A stretch of DNA of 21,848 nt, taken from UBA1140 sp964573285 (GTDB lineage: Bacteria > Campylobacterota > Campylobacteria > Campylobacterales > Sulfurovaceae). Below are positions 6,482-14,180 of the stretch, piece after piece. The stretch lies in the NCBI GenBank assembly GCA_964573285.1, contig CAZNJD010000053.1:1-21848 (forward strand). The letters run 5' to 3'. Position numbers and translations under genes: made by a program. Under the pieces are notes generated by a model, which saw only the letters and a program-made list of their open reading frames with translations, did not search any database and had not been told where the DNA came from. Position 1 is the first letter of the stretch; the number at the start of each line of letters is the position of its first letter.

Positions 6482-7123
6482 ATGTTAATAGCTCCAAGTA
6501 TATTATCGGCTGATTTTGGACATCTAGCTGATGAAGTAAAAGCAATTTGTGAGGGTGGATGTGATTTAGTTCATGTCGATGTGATGGATGGGCATTTTGT
6601 ACCCAATCTTACTATTGGACCCGTAGTTGTATCTGCTGTTGCAAAATCTGCAACTAAACCACTCGATATTCACTTAATGGTAGAAAACAACTCCTTTTTT
6701 GTTGACCTATTCGCTCCTTTGAACCCCGAATATATCTCTTTTCATATTGAAGAGGAGAAACACCCTCATAGACTTATCCAAAAAATTCGCTCATTGGGTA
6801 TCAAACCTGCAATTGTATTAAATCCTCATACTCCACTAGAAGCTATTGAGTTTTTGCTGGAAGATTTAGATATGGTACTGTTAATGAGCGTCAATCCAGG
6901 GTTTGGTGGACAGAAGTTTATTTCTTCTGTAGTGGAGAAATCAAAACGGCTTAAAATTTTAATAGAGAAACGAAATCCAAATTGTCTAATAGAGGTTGAC
7001 GGTGGAGTTAATAGTAATAATATAGCACTATTAAAAGAGGCAGGAGTGGATATTGTAGTTGCTGGTTCTTTTATTTTTGGTCATACTCATGGTTATTCAG
7101 AAGCTATAGCTTCTTTGAAATAA
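6482..7123 (+). CDS. rpe: Ribulose-phosphate 3-epimerase
   Basis: Rpe interconverts ribulose-5-phosphate and xylulose-5-phosphate in the pentose phosphate and Calvin pathways. The 213-residue TIM barrel is complete: N-terminal IAPSILSADF, metal ligands His31 and Asp33 (VHVDVMDGHFVPN), His64 (DIHLMVE), the MSVNPGFGGQKF loop, and Asp173 (EVDGGV) as the partner acid/base. The phosphate-binding VAGSFIFG follows at 193-200. The gene begins a three-gene operon with trpF 13 bases downstream. From memory, rpe next to rpmB and followed by dnaQ is also the Campylobacter jejuni arrangement. Confidence 0.97.
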   Translation: MLIAPSILSADFGHLADEVKAICEGGCDLVHVDVMDGHFVPNLTIGPVVVSAVAKSATKPLDIHLMVENNSFFVDLFAPLNPEYISFHIEEEKHPHRLIQKIRSLGIKPAIVLNPHTPLEAIEFLLEDLDMVLLMSVNPGFGGQKFISSVVEKSKRLKILIEKRNPNCLIEVDGGVNSNNIALLKEAGVDIVVAGSFIFGHTHGYSEAIASLK

Positions 7124-7136
7124 GAGGAGTGTTGTT

Positions 7137-7727
7137 ATGCGAGTTAAAATTTGTGGAATAACTAACTATAGAGATGCTATTACTGCTATAGATGCAGGGG
7201 CTGATGCGTTAGGATTTGTATTTTATTCTAAATCACCTCGATATATTGCCCCTACTGATGCGAAAAAAATTATAGATAGATTGCCACCGTTTATTGGTAG
7301 AGTTGGTCTATTTGTTAATGAGGGTGTGGATACTATTGATACAATTAGTAACTACTGTAATTTAACAGTTAGTCAAATACATTTTAAAGTAGATGAGAGT
7401 TCATTAAAGGCAATAGGTGGACGAGTATTACCTGTAGTTCGAGCAAAAGAGCCTAAAGATATTTTGCAATATAGTGACCGTTATCGTTTAGTAGATGTAT
7501 ATTGTGAGGGTTATGGTGGTAGTGGCAAACGGCTTAATCTTGAGTGGTTTGAAAATATTGATTGTTCCAAAATTATTTTAGCAGGTGGTTTAACACCTGA
7601 TAATTTACATGAACTCAAAAGATATAACTTTTATGGAGTTGATGTGAGTTCAGGAGTAGAAAGAATAAAAGGTAAAAAAGATTATAAAAAGGTAACCAAA
7701 TTTATAAAAAATGCAAAAAGTTTATGA
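7137..7727 (+). CDS. trpF: Phosphoribosylanthranilate isomerase
   Basis: TrpF performs the Amadori rearrangement of phosphoribosylanthranilate in tryptophan synthesis. The 196-residue TIM barrel has the opening KICGIT with catalytic base Cys6, and general acid Asp120 in the VDVYCEGYGGSGKRL segment. It also has LAGGLTPDN and the phosphate loop GVDVSSGVE. The usual QLHGDE strand end reads QIHFKVDES, two residues longer, which may be lineage specific. A strong GAGGAG ribosome-binding site precedes the ATG. No other trp gene is in the window, so the pathway is dispersed. Its last 17 bases overlap the exonuclease gene. Confidence 0.96.
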   Translation: MRVKICGITNYRDAITAIDAGADALGFVFYSKSPRYIAPTDAKKIIDRLPPFIGRVGLFVNEGVDTIDTISNYCNLTVSQIHFKVDESSLKAIGGRVLPVVRAKEPKDILQYSDRYRLVDVYCEGYGGSGKRLNLEWFENIDCSKIILAGGLTPDNLHELKRYNFYGVDVSSGVERIKGKKDYKKVTKFIKNAKSL

Positions 7728-8496
7728 GGAATTAACAGTAGCTTTTCGACGCAATCAGGGTCAATTATCAACAGCATCTTATGAAAGAATAGTATCAAAA
7801 CACACTACACTATTTGAGGATGTAGATACACTATTTATTTTACTTCAAGCAGCAGGTTATCCCATAAGCCAAAGAGGCAATAAATTCATATTAGAAACAT
7901 ATTATAGACCATATAAGAAACAGAAATTTTGTGTAATAGATATAGAGACTAATGGAAGTAAACCAGAAACAGCACAAGTAATTGAAGTGGGTGCTGCAAT
8001 AGTTCAAGATGGTAAAATCATAGATAAATTTGAAAGTTTTGTAGAGTGTGCATTTATGCCAACATATATTACCAAAATTACAGGGATAGAACCAACAGAT
8101 TTAATAGATGCACCTAGTAGAGTATCAGTTTTAAGAAGACTTAGAGAATTTATGCAAGATGCCATATTTGTAGCACATAATGCCAATTTTGATTATGGTT
8201 TTCTAAATCATTCATTTGAGCGTTTTGGGTTAGGAACTATTGGAAATCCTAAACTATGCTCTATAGATTTAGCGAAAAGAACTATAGAAAGTGAACGATA
8301 TGGATTAGCATATCTCAATGAAACACTAGGATTAGGTGTAGATGTACATCATAGGGCTTATAGTGATGTATTAACAACAACAAAATTATTAAATATACTA
8401 TTTGATAATTTACCCAATTATATTAAAACTACAGATGAACTGCTCCGTTTTTCAATCTCTAGCAAAAAAGAACGGAATAAAATAATATCAAAATAG
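7711..8496 (+). CDS. DnaQ-like 3'-5' exonuclease (DEDDh family)
   Basis: The 261-residue protein has a DEDDh exonuclease domain (about 71-232): ExoI Asp77 and Glu79 (VIDIETNG), ExoII Asp161 (HNANFDYGFL) and ExoIII His214 with Asp219 (HRAYSD). These ligate two metal ions for phosphodiester hydrolysis. The 70-residue N-terminal region is helical and lacks a recognised domain. It may serve as a proofreading epsilon-type subunit or a repair exonuclease. C. jejuni has a dnaQ-annotated gene beside rpe (recalled). The ATG at 7711 lies inside trpF, implying translational coupling. The gene symbol is left blank because a polymerase III subunit role is not proven. Confidence 0.88.
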   Translation: MQKVYEELTVAFRRNQGQLSTASYERIVSKHTTLFEDVDTLFILLQAAGYPISQRGNKFILETYYRPYKKQKFCVIDIETNGSKPETAQVIEVGAAIVQDGKIIDKFESFVECAFMPTYITKITGIEPTDLIDAPSRVSVLRRLREFMQDAIFVAHNANFDYGFLNHSFERFGLGTIGNPKLCSIDLAKRTIESERYGLAYLNETLGLGVDVHHRAYSDVLTTTKLLNILFDNLPNYIKTTDELLRFSISSKKERNKIISK

Positions 8497-8513
8497 ATTT
8501 AATCTAAAGTTGT

Positions 8514-8519
8514 TATAAT
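8514..8519 (+). promoter_or_regulatory. -10 box of the SPOR lipoprotein gene
   Basis: An exact TATAAT lies 26 bases before the ATG at 8546. AAAGG at 8534-8538 is the ribosome-binding site. Confidence 0.55.
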
Positions 8520-8545
8520 AGTAAAAATTTATTAAAGGTGAGAGT

Positions 8546-9550
8546 ATGAAAAATAAAAAAATGATTATGTCAGCAGTTATATTAACACTGCTTAGTACAG
8601 GGTGTGTTAAACCAACAGAAGAGATTAATACAAATACAGCACAAGGTAGTAGTAATCAAAGTGATGGGACAGTAGTTTATACAGAACAACAACCCACTAC
8701 TACTTATGAAGAGTCAGCTCCTATTATATATGGTGACCCTACATCAACGACTATACCTAATAACAATGTAATATATGGAACACCAACAGAAGGAGGAGAG
8801 GGTAATGTTGTTGCAACAGACCACTATCAACCAGCAGTAGGCAGTTCAATGGGAACAGGTGGTGGTGCATATGGTGTTCCTTCAGGAGGAGATATTTATA
8901 ATAGTGTAGATGACCCTTATACTACTACGGGTACAAATAATAGTTACTCTACAAATAACTCTTATTCTAATAGTAATAGTAATAGTTATAGTTATACAAC
9001 AAATACTCAATATTCAGGAGGGGGTATTCAATTGCAAGTTGCAGCACTTAGAGATTATTATGCAGCCCAAGAGTTTAAAAAAGGTTTAAGTTTAGATACA
9101 AAATATAGTGCTTATATAAAAAAAGGTTCTATGAACAAAGTAATTATAACAGGTTTTTCAAGTAGAGCAGAAGCAAAAGCTCTAGCAGCTAGACAGTTCC
9201 CTGGTGCATTTATTGTTAGTGGTAGTAGTTCATCTTACTCTTCTGCACCATCTTACTCTTCTTCCTCAAATAACTCCTCTTATAGTACAAACAGTTCTTA
9301 TTCAGCTCCTTCTGCTAATACAAATAGTGGGATAGGTGTTCAAGTAGGAGCATTTTCATCTAAAGCTAGAGCTAGAAATATAGCCCAATCAAAAGCAGGT
9401 GGTAAATATACAGCTATAGTCAAAACAGCCCAATCAAGAGGTAGAACAATATATAAAGCAATTATTTTAGGTTTTTCTAGCAGACAGGCAGCCAAAAATG
9501 CCATAGCTTCAGGAGAATTTGGTGATGCATTTGTAGTTAGTGTTCACTAA
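8546..9550 (+). CDS. Putative lipoprotein with two SPOR domains
   Basis: The 334-residue envelope protein has a signal peptide ending LLSTGC (Cys20). This is a slightly non-canonical lipobox, with Ser rather than Leu at -3, but it still suggests lipid anchoring. Residues 21-158 are low-complexity Thr/Ser/Asn/Tyr/Gly. Two SPOR domains follow, at about 160-225 (IQLQVAALRDYYAA to FPGAFIVSG) and 262-333 (IGVQVGAFSSKARA to FGDAFVVSV), joined by a Ser/Tyr linker. SPOR domains bind septal peptidoglycan stripped of stem peptides, so a role in cell division or daughter-cell separation is likely, as for RlpA or DamX. No catalytic RlpA (DPBB) domain is present. It has its own promoter. Confidence 0.85.
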   Translation: MKNKKMIMSAVILTLLSTGCVKPTEEINTNTAQGSSNQSDGTVVYTEQQPTTTYEESAPIIYGDPTSTTIPNNNVIYGTPTEGGEGNVVATDHYQPAVGSSMGTGGGAYGVPSGGDIYNSVDDPYTTTGTNNSYSTNNSYSNSNSNSYSYTTNTQYSGGGIQLQVAALRDYYAAQEFKKGLSLDTKYSAYIKKGSMNKVIITGFSSRAEAKALAARQFPGAFIVSGSSSSYSSAPSYSSSSNNSSYSTNSSYSAPSANTNSGIGVQVGAFSSKARARNIAQSKAGGKYTAIVKTAQSRGRTIYKAIILGFSSRQAAKNAIASGEFGDAFVVSVH

Positions 9551-9628
9551 AGGAACAAGTAATCTCCTTTATAAATGTCATTAATAGAAATAATTAAATA
9601 AATATTTAAAAAAGAGACATCTTTGTGT

Positions 9629-9634
9629 TATATT
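9629..9634 (+). promoter_or_regulatory. Possible -10 box of the CBM2 protein gene
   Basis: TATATT (context TGTGTTATATTTT) lies 28 bases before the ATG at 9663, with an AAGGA ribosome-binding site at 9651-9655. Confidence 0.4.
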
Positions 9635-9662
9635 TTCTAAATAATAAAAAAAGGAAAAAAAG

Positions 9663-10514
9663 ATGAACTCGTTTAAATTGTTTACACTAATGTTAATGAT
9701 ATTTCTCTTTGGGTCTAATAATCTATATGCTGCTGACCTAGAGGTTCAGGTTACAAAACAGAGTGATTGGAATAGTGGCTTTTGTTCTGATGTCTCGGTC
9801 TCTAATCCTACGGATAACAGAGAAGAGTGGAATATCTCTTTTAATGCAGAGGGGATAATTACAAATCTTTGGAATGCTAATTATTTTCAAAATTCAACCA
9901 CACTAAAGACAATAGCTCATGGAGTTGGTTGGAATGATTTTGTTGAGCCTCACAGCTCTATTACCTTTGGTTACTGTGCTGATAAAGTTTCAACTACACC
10001 TCCTCCATCTCCACCACCTCCAAGTAATGGCGATTTAGAGGTTATACAGACCCCAAATGCTCAATGGGATGGTGGATTTTGTAAAAATGTTCAGGTAAAG
10101 AACACTACTGACCATGAGATTGATTGGGAAGTGAATTTTCCTATAAATGGAACAGTGACCACCTCTTGGAGTTCTAATTTTTCGCAAAATCCAGATACAC
10201 TAGAGGCAACAGCTAGTGGTGTTGATTGGAATAATCTAGTTCAACCTAATGCACAAGTTGAGTTTGGATATTGTGCCAATGAGGTAACTCCACAAGTGAG
10301 TGATGCAGATATTGTCTCTAGCGATATGGCAGAGCTTACTTTTAATGCTATTAGATTGGCTAATTCTATAGAGAGTGAGATTACCTCAAATCTAAATCTT
10401 ATGAGCAGTGGAAGCAGTGGTTCAACTATTAGTTGGACATCAACAAATAGTGCCATTAGCTCAACTGGTGTTGTGACACGCCCTAATTATGAAAGTGAGG
10501 ATATAACAGTTTAA
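9663..10514 (+). CDS. Secreted protein with two CBM2 (cellulose-binding-type) domains and a truncated bacterial Ig-like domain
   Basis: The 283-residue product has a signal peptide (1-23, ending LYA). Two homologous CBM2-like domains lie at about 25-105 and 124-204, joined by a proline linker (TTPPPSPPPPSNG). Each keeps a Cys pair (41/105 and 140/204) that should form the domain disulfide. Each also has Trp residues at equivalent places (36, 70, 90 and 135, 169, 189), typical of polysaccharide-binding faces. From residue 213 the sequence (SDADIVSSDMAELTF to TGVVTRPNY) matches the atrophied bacterial Ig-like domain family but stops at TAA 10512-10514 before its last strand. Reading the next frame restores a plausible ending, so the gene looks frameshifted. 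It carries no catalytic domain. It may bind cellulose, chitin or a self-made exopolysaccharide. Confidence 0.82.
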   Translation: MNSFKLFTLMLMIFLFGSNNLYAADLEVQVTKQSDWNSGFCSDVSVSNPTDNREEWNISFNAEGIITNLWNANYFQNSTTLKTIAHGVGWNDFVEPHSSITFGYCADKVSTTPPPSPPPPSNGDLEVIQTPNAQWDGGFCKNVQVKNTTDHEIDWEVNFPINGTVTTSWSSNFSQNPDTLEATASGVDWNNLVQPNAQVEFGYCANEVTPQVSDADIVSSDMAELTFNAIRLANSIESEITSNLNLMSSGSSGSTISWTSTNSAISSTGVVTRPNYESEDITV

Positions 10515-10570
10515 ATGTCGAGGTAATAGATGGTGAAGAGATCTATCTTATGAGTTTGGAGATGAAGTAG
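10512..10570 (+). pseudogene. Frameshifted 3' remainder of the CBM2/Ig-like gene
   Basis: Immediately after the TAA, a shifted frame reads NVEVIDGEEIYLMSLEMK and stops at TAG 10568-10570. One extra base near the TTT at 10510-10512 would read GTT TTA AAT GTC. That would join the Ig-like domain to this strand as ITV-L-NVEVIDGEEIY, completing the expected terminal beta strand. This looks like a recent single-base loss, or a sequencing error in a short T run. The segment also contains the window's only GATC (10540-10543). Confidence 0.55.
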
Positions 10571-10596
10571 AAAAATAAATGGATTTTAGTGTTGAT

Positions 10597-10620
10597 GTAG
10601 AGGAGATTATACTCCTCTAC
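10597..10620. terminator. 9-bp hairpin between convergent genes
   Basis: GTAGAGGAG (10597-10605) and CTCCTCTAC (10612-10620) form a perfect stem with a 6-base loop ATTATA, followed on the plus strand by TTCTGAAATTT. It lies between the CBM2 gene and the convergent giant OmpA-domain gene and is the best terminator candidate in the window. The U-run is poor in both directions. Confidence 0.6.
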
Positions 10621-10664
10621 TTCTGAAATTTCTCACTCTCCACTCTATATTAAAGAATAAAATT

Positions 10665-13600
10665 CTACTCTTTAATTACAAAGATTACTCTACGATTTTT
10701 TATTCTTCCTTCTTTAGTTTTATTATCTGCTATTGGTTTAGAAGAACCAAATCCTTTGGTTACTAATATATCAGGAGATACACCCTGACTAATCAAATAA
10801 GCTTTAGTAGCTTCAGCTCTTTGAGTACTTAGTTTTATATTATACTCTTCTTTCCCACTTTTATCTGTATGTCCTTGGATTTCATATTTGAAGTTAGGAT
10901 ACTTTTTCATCTTTTGAGCTGTATCATTTAATCTAGCTTTACTCTCATCAGTTAATTCACTACTAGCTCTTTTGAATTGAACATTTGTTAATAAAAAAGT
11001 TTTTAATAATACCTGTTTTGCTTTTGCTTTTTGAATAGTTTTTTCTTTTTCAATTTTCAATTTTTCTATTTCACTCTCTTTTACCCTAAGTTGCCCCTCT
11101 AAATTATTTTTTTCTTCAATAATCTTCTCTTTTAATTTATTATTTTCATCTATAAGATATTGAGATTTTTCTATCTCATTAGTAAGATTCTGTTCTATAG
11201 ATAGTTTTTGAGATTGTAATGCTTGAAGTTTAGAATTAAACTCTTGTGTAACTTTTTGGGTCTGCTCTTTGGCAGTTGCTAACATTTTAGAAATAGTTGC
11301 TTTTAATTCATTAACCCTATTTTCTAGTTGACTTTTTTCATCTATTTGAGTTGTGATATTTTGCTCTAATGATTTAACTCTATCTTCTAGTTTGGCTTTT
11401 TCCCCCAAGAGTGCTTGTTCTTTCTCTATTTCTACTGATAGGTTTTGTTCTATAGATGCTTTTTGAGATTGAGATGCTTGAAGTTTAGAAGTAAACTCTT
11501 CTGTAATTTTTTTGGTCTGCTCTTTAGCAGTTGTTAACATTTTAGAAACAGTTGCTTTTAATTCATTAACCCTATTTTTTAATTGACCCTTTTCATCTAT
11601 TTGAGCTGTGATATTTTGCTCTAATGATTTAACTCTATCTTCTAGTTTAGCCTTTTTATCCAAAAGTGCTTGTTCTTTTTCTAGTTCTAATGATAAGTTT
11701 TGTTCTATAGATGCTTTTTGGGATTGAAATGCTTGAAGTTTAGAATTAAACTCTTGTGTAATTTTATTTTTCATATCTTTACTATGTATAAACATTTCTG
11801 AAACAGTAGCTTCTAGTTTAGCTTTTGCATCTAAGAGTATCTGTTCTTTTTTTAGTTGGGCTGATAGATTTTCTTCTAAACTTTTTTGTTTTGATTGAAA
11901 CTTTTGAATAGTTGTATTATATTCAACTAAAGCTTCTTGAGTTTTCTCTTTGGCAATTGTTAATATTTTTGCAACAGTAGCTTTTAGCTTATCAATTCTA
12001 GTTAATAATTGAGCTTTTTCGTCCGTTTGAGCTGTAATATTTTGTTCTAATGATTTAACTCTATCTTCTAGTTTAACTTTTTCATTTGAGAGTACCTGTT
12101 CTTTTTCTAGTTCTACTGATAAGTTTTGTTCTATAGATGCTTTTTGAGATTGAAATGCTTGAAGTTTAGAATTAAACTCTTGCGTAGCTTTTTCTGTTCC
12201 ATCTTTGGCAATTGTTAACATTTTTGCAACAGTAGCTTTTAGCTTATCAATTCTAGTTAATAATTGAGCTTTTTCATCCGTTTGAGCTGTAATATTTTGT
12301 TCTAATGATTTAACTCTATCTTCTAGTTTAGTTTTTTCATTTGAGAGTGCTTGTTCTTTTTCTAGTTGGAGAGATAGATTTTGTTCTATAGATGTTTTTT
12401 GAGATTGAAATGCTTGAAGTTTAGAATTAAACTCTTGTGTAGCTTTTTCTGTTCTATCTTTGGCAATTGTTAACATTTTTGCAACAGTAGCTTTTAGCTT
12501 ATCAATTCTAGTTAATAATTGAGCTTTTTCATCTATTTGAGCTGTAATATTTTGTTCTAATGATTTAACCATTTCCTCTAATTTTGTCTTTTTATCCATA
12601 ATAGAAAGTTCTTTTTCTAACTCTGATGATAAGTTTTGTTTCAATTTTTGTATGGTTGAATTATATTCAGTTGATATTTTTATAGCATCTTTTTTCGTAA
12701 CAATAAATATTTTTACAATAGTATCTTTTAGCTTTTTAATTCGCTCTTCTAATTGATTTTTTTGGTTTATTAAATTTGTTTTAGCTAATTGTATCTTACT
12801 ATTTAGATTTGTTTTTTCTGTTAGGAGAAGTTCTTTTGATTTTAATTCATTAGTTAGATTTTCTTTAATTTTTTTATTTTCTTTTAAAGCAATAGCTAAT
12901 TGGGACTCTACTTTCGCTTTTTGATTGAGTGCTTTTTCTCTTCTTTTTTTATTAAAATCTAACTCTTTTTGCAATTTATTTATTTTATCTTTGAAATTGT
13001 CATTATTATATAAGGCACTATTAATTTTCTCCTCTAGTTGATGAATTCGTTGATTACTCTCTTTTATCTGAGATAACAAATCTTGATTTTTATCTTGAAG
13101 TAGATTTATTTTTGCTTGTGCTAACTCTAAGGCTTTTTTTTTCTCTTCTACTGTTCTATTTAATTCAACTTTTTCTATATTCAAAGCTTCTATTGCCATA
13201 GGTATTGTACTATTGCTAGAGATGGCTTTTGATACTTTTGGAATAGTAATTTCTACATTAGGTATCTCAATATTTTCTGGAGTGATAACTTTAGGTATAT
13301 CTAATATTACTTGTGGTATTTCTATATTCTTTTGGATAGGAAGCTCTCTATTTTTAACAGTTATTACATTAGTGATAAGTGTTTGGACAGTTGAATTATT
13401 ATCTTTTGAAATAACTATCTCTTTTGTTTTATTAGTATCCTCTTTTGTTTTATTTATATCTTCTGAAGGTAAAACTACAGTTGAATTATTATCTTTTGAA
13501 ATAACTATCTCTTTCGTTTTATTAGTATCCTCTTTTGTTTTATTTATATCTTCTGAAGCTAAAACTACAGTTGTATTATTATCTAGTGGAATATCTATCT

Positions 13601-14039
13601 CTTTTGTTTTATTAGTATCCTCTTTTGTTTTATTTATATCTTCTGAAGCTAAAACCACAGTTGAATTATTATCTTTTGAAATAACTATCTCTTTCGTTTT
13701 ATTTATATCTTCCGAAGCTAAAACTACAGTTGTATTATTATCTTTTGAAATAACTATCTCTTTTTGTTTATTATGAGGAACTGCTTTATATGAAGCTAAA
13801 GCAATCTCTTTTTCCCTTTGGCTATAGCTATTATCTACTAATGAATGTGCTTGTGAACCCTCTTGTAATGTATCTTTTTGTGAATGTCCTTCTTTTTGAG
13901 ATATTTTTTCTATCTTTATATCTCTTTTTGCTATTTTTACTTCATTACCATTACATTTTTGAAGTAGAAAAAGCCCACCAATAAGTGTAATTGTGATAAT
14001 CGCCGTATCTCTAATTGATTTATCTTTCATCATAGTCAT
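10665..14039 (-). CDS. Giant coiled-coil envelope protein with C-terminal OmpA peptidoglycan-binding domain
   Basis: The 1124-residue product begins with a short cytoplasmic tail and a single hydrophobic segment (about 11-27, TAIITITLIGGLFLLQK). This suits an inner-membrane anchor better than a lipoprotein signal. Residues 94-218 hold 30-residue EIVISKDNN...NKTKEDTNKTK repeats. Residues 219-300 are Ile/Pro/Val rich, and about 300-1010 form an almost uninterrupted coiled coil including six 85-residue-type repeats (487-968). The C-terminal OmpA-family domain (about 1010-1124) shows IQGHTDKSGKEEYN, the STQRAEATKAYL helix and GRIKNRRVIFVIKE, the residues that grip diaminopimelate in peptidoglycan. 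It could span the periplasm from inner membrane to cell wall. AAGG lies only 3 bases before the first ATG (14039), so the third codon, also ATG, may be the real start. Function is otherwise unknown. Confidence 0.85.
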   Translation of the reverse strand: MTMMKDKSIRDTAIITITLIGGLFLLQKCNGNEVKIAKRDIKIEKISQKEGHSQKDTLQEGSQAHSLVDNSYSQREKEIALASYKAVPHNKQKEIVISKDNNTTVVLASEDINKTKEIVISKDNNSTVVLASEDINKTKEDTNKTKEIDIPLDNNTTVVLASEDINKTKEDTNKTKEIVISKDNNSTVVLPSEDINKTKEDTNKTKEIVISKDNNSTVQTLITNVITVKNRELPIQKNIEIPQVILDIPKVITPENIEIPNVEITIPKVSKAISSNSTIPMAIEALNIEKVELNRTVEEKKKALELAQAKINLLQDKNQDLLSQIKESNQRIHQLEEKINSALYNNDNFKDKINKLQKELDFNKKRREKALNQKAKVESQLAIALKENKKIKENLTNELKSKELLLTEKTNLNSKIQLAKTNLINQKNQLEERIKKLKDTIVKIFIVTKKDAIKISTEYNSTIQKLKQNLSSELEKELSIMDKKTKLEEMVKSLEQNITAQIDEKAQLLTRIDKLKATVAKMLTIAKDRTEKATQEFNSKLQAFQSQKTSIEQNLSLQLEKEQALSNEKTKLEDRVKSLEQNITAQTDEKAQLLTRIDKLKATVAKMLTIAKDGTEKATQEFNSKLQAFQSQKASIEQNLSVELEKEQVLSNEKVKLEDRVKSLEQNITAQTDEKAQLLTRIDKLKATVAKILTIAKEKTQEALVEYNTTIQKFQSKQKSLEENLSAQLKKEQILLDAKAKLEATVSEMFIHSKDMKNKITQEFNSKLQAFQSQKASIEQNLSLELEKEQALLDKKAKLEDRVKSLEQNITAQIDEKGQLKNRVNELKATVSKMLTTAKEQTKKITEEFTSKLQASQSQKASIEQNLSVEIEKEQALLGEKAKLEDRVKSLEQNITTQIDEKSQLENRVNELKATISKMLATAKEQTQKVTQEFNSKLQALQSQKLSIEQNLTNEIEKSQYLIDENNKLKEKIIEEKNNLEGQLRVKESEIEKLKIEKEKTIQKAKAKQVLLKTFLLTNVQFKRASSELTDESKARLNDTAQKMKKYPNFKYEIQGHTDKSGKEEYNIKLSTQRAEATKAYLISQGVSPDILVTKGFGSSKPIADNKTKEGRIKNRRVIFVIKE
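11136..12581 (-). repeat. 255-bp tandem repeats encoding the coiled coil
   Basis: Six head-to-tail units encode residues 487-968 of the giant protein, each starting LE(D/E)xVKSLEQNI in most copies. Five units are exactly 85 codons: 487-571, 572-656, 657-741, 799-883 and 884-968. The unit at 742-798 has 57 codons, lacking 28 codons, exactly four heptads. The marker GATTTAAC on the plus strand recurs at spacings of 255, 426, 255 and 255 bases. Adjacent copies are close enough to recombine. Confidence 0.85.
13386..13760 (-). repeat. 90-bp tandem repeats encoding EIVISKDNN/NKTKEDTNKTK
   Basis: These units encode residues 94-218 of the giant OmpA-domain protein: one of 23 codons, three of 30 codons and a 12-codon partial unit. 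The 23-codon unit lacks the EDTNKTK heptapeptide, which is itself a near-duplication of NKTK. Nucleotide identity between copies is very high, which suggests recent expansion. Confidence 0.85.
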
Positions 14040-14064
14040 TAACCTTTATATTTTATCTAATATC

Positions 14065-14070
14065 ATTATA
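14065..14070 (-). promoter_or_regulatory. -10 box of the giant OmpA-domain gene
   Basis: Minus-strand TATAAT (context ATATATAATGATA), 25 bases before the first ATG. The 141-bp gap to the upstream nucleosidase-like gene and this box suggest independent transcription. Confidence 0.5.
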
Positions 14071-14180
14071 TATAATTTTATATTGAAGATTAATTTTTTA
14101 TCATACAATAATGTAAATTACTTTTTACATGTAACTTAGTTAAATAGTTAAAGAGGCTAAAATAAGATAAAAAATTATTT

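Noticed and set aside
9549..9570. 6-bp hairpin AAAGGA/TCCTTT after the SPOR lipoprotein gene as a terminator
   Set aside because: The stem is short and A/T-ended with no U-run. Not distinguishable from chance.
11136..13760. Repeats considered as a CRISPR array or mobile element
   Set aside because: Both arrays lie in frame within one continuous coding sequence and lack unique spacers or terminal inverted repeats.
13213..13776. Plus-strand 187-residue hydrophobic repeat frame
   Set aside because: It is the reverse complement of the EIVISKDNN repeats of the giant protein. Its repeats are only a reflection of those.
14112..14129. TGTAAA...TTTACA inverted repeat upstream of the giant OmpA-domain gene as an operator
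   Set aside because: Only 6 bp per arm in AT-rich DNA and not placed at the -10 box. Too weak to call.
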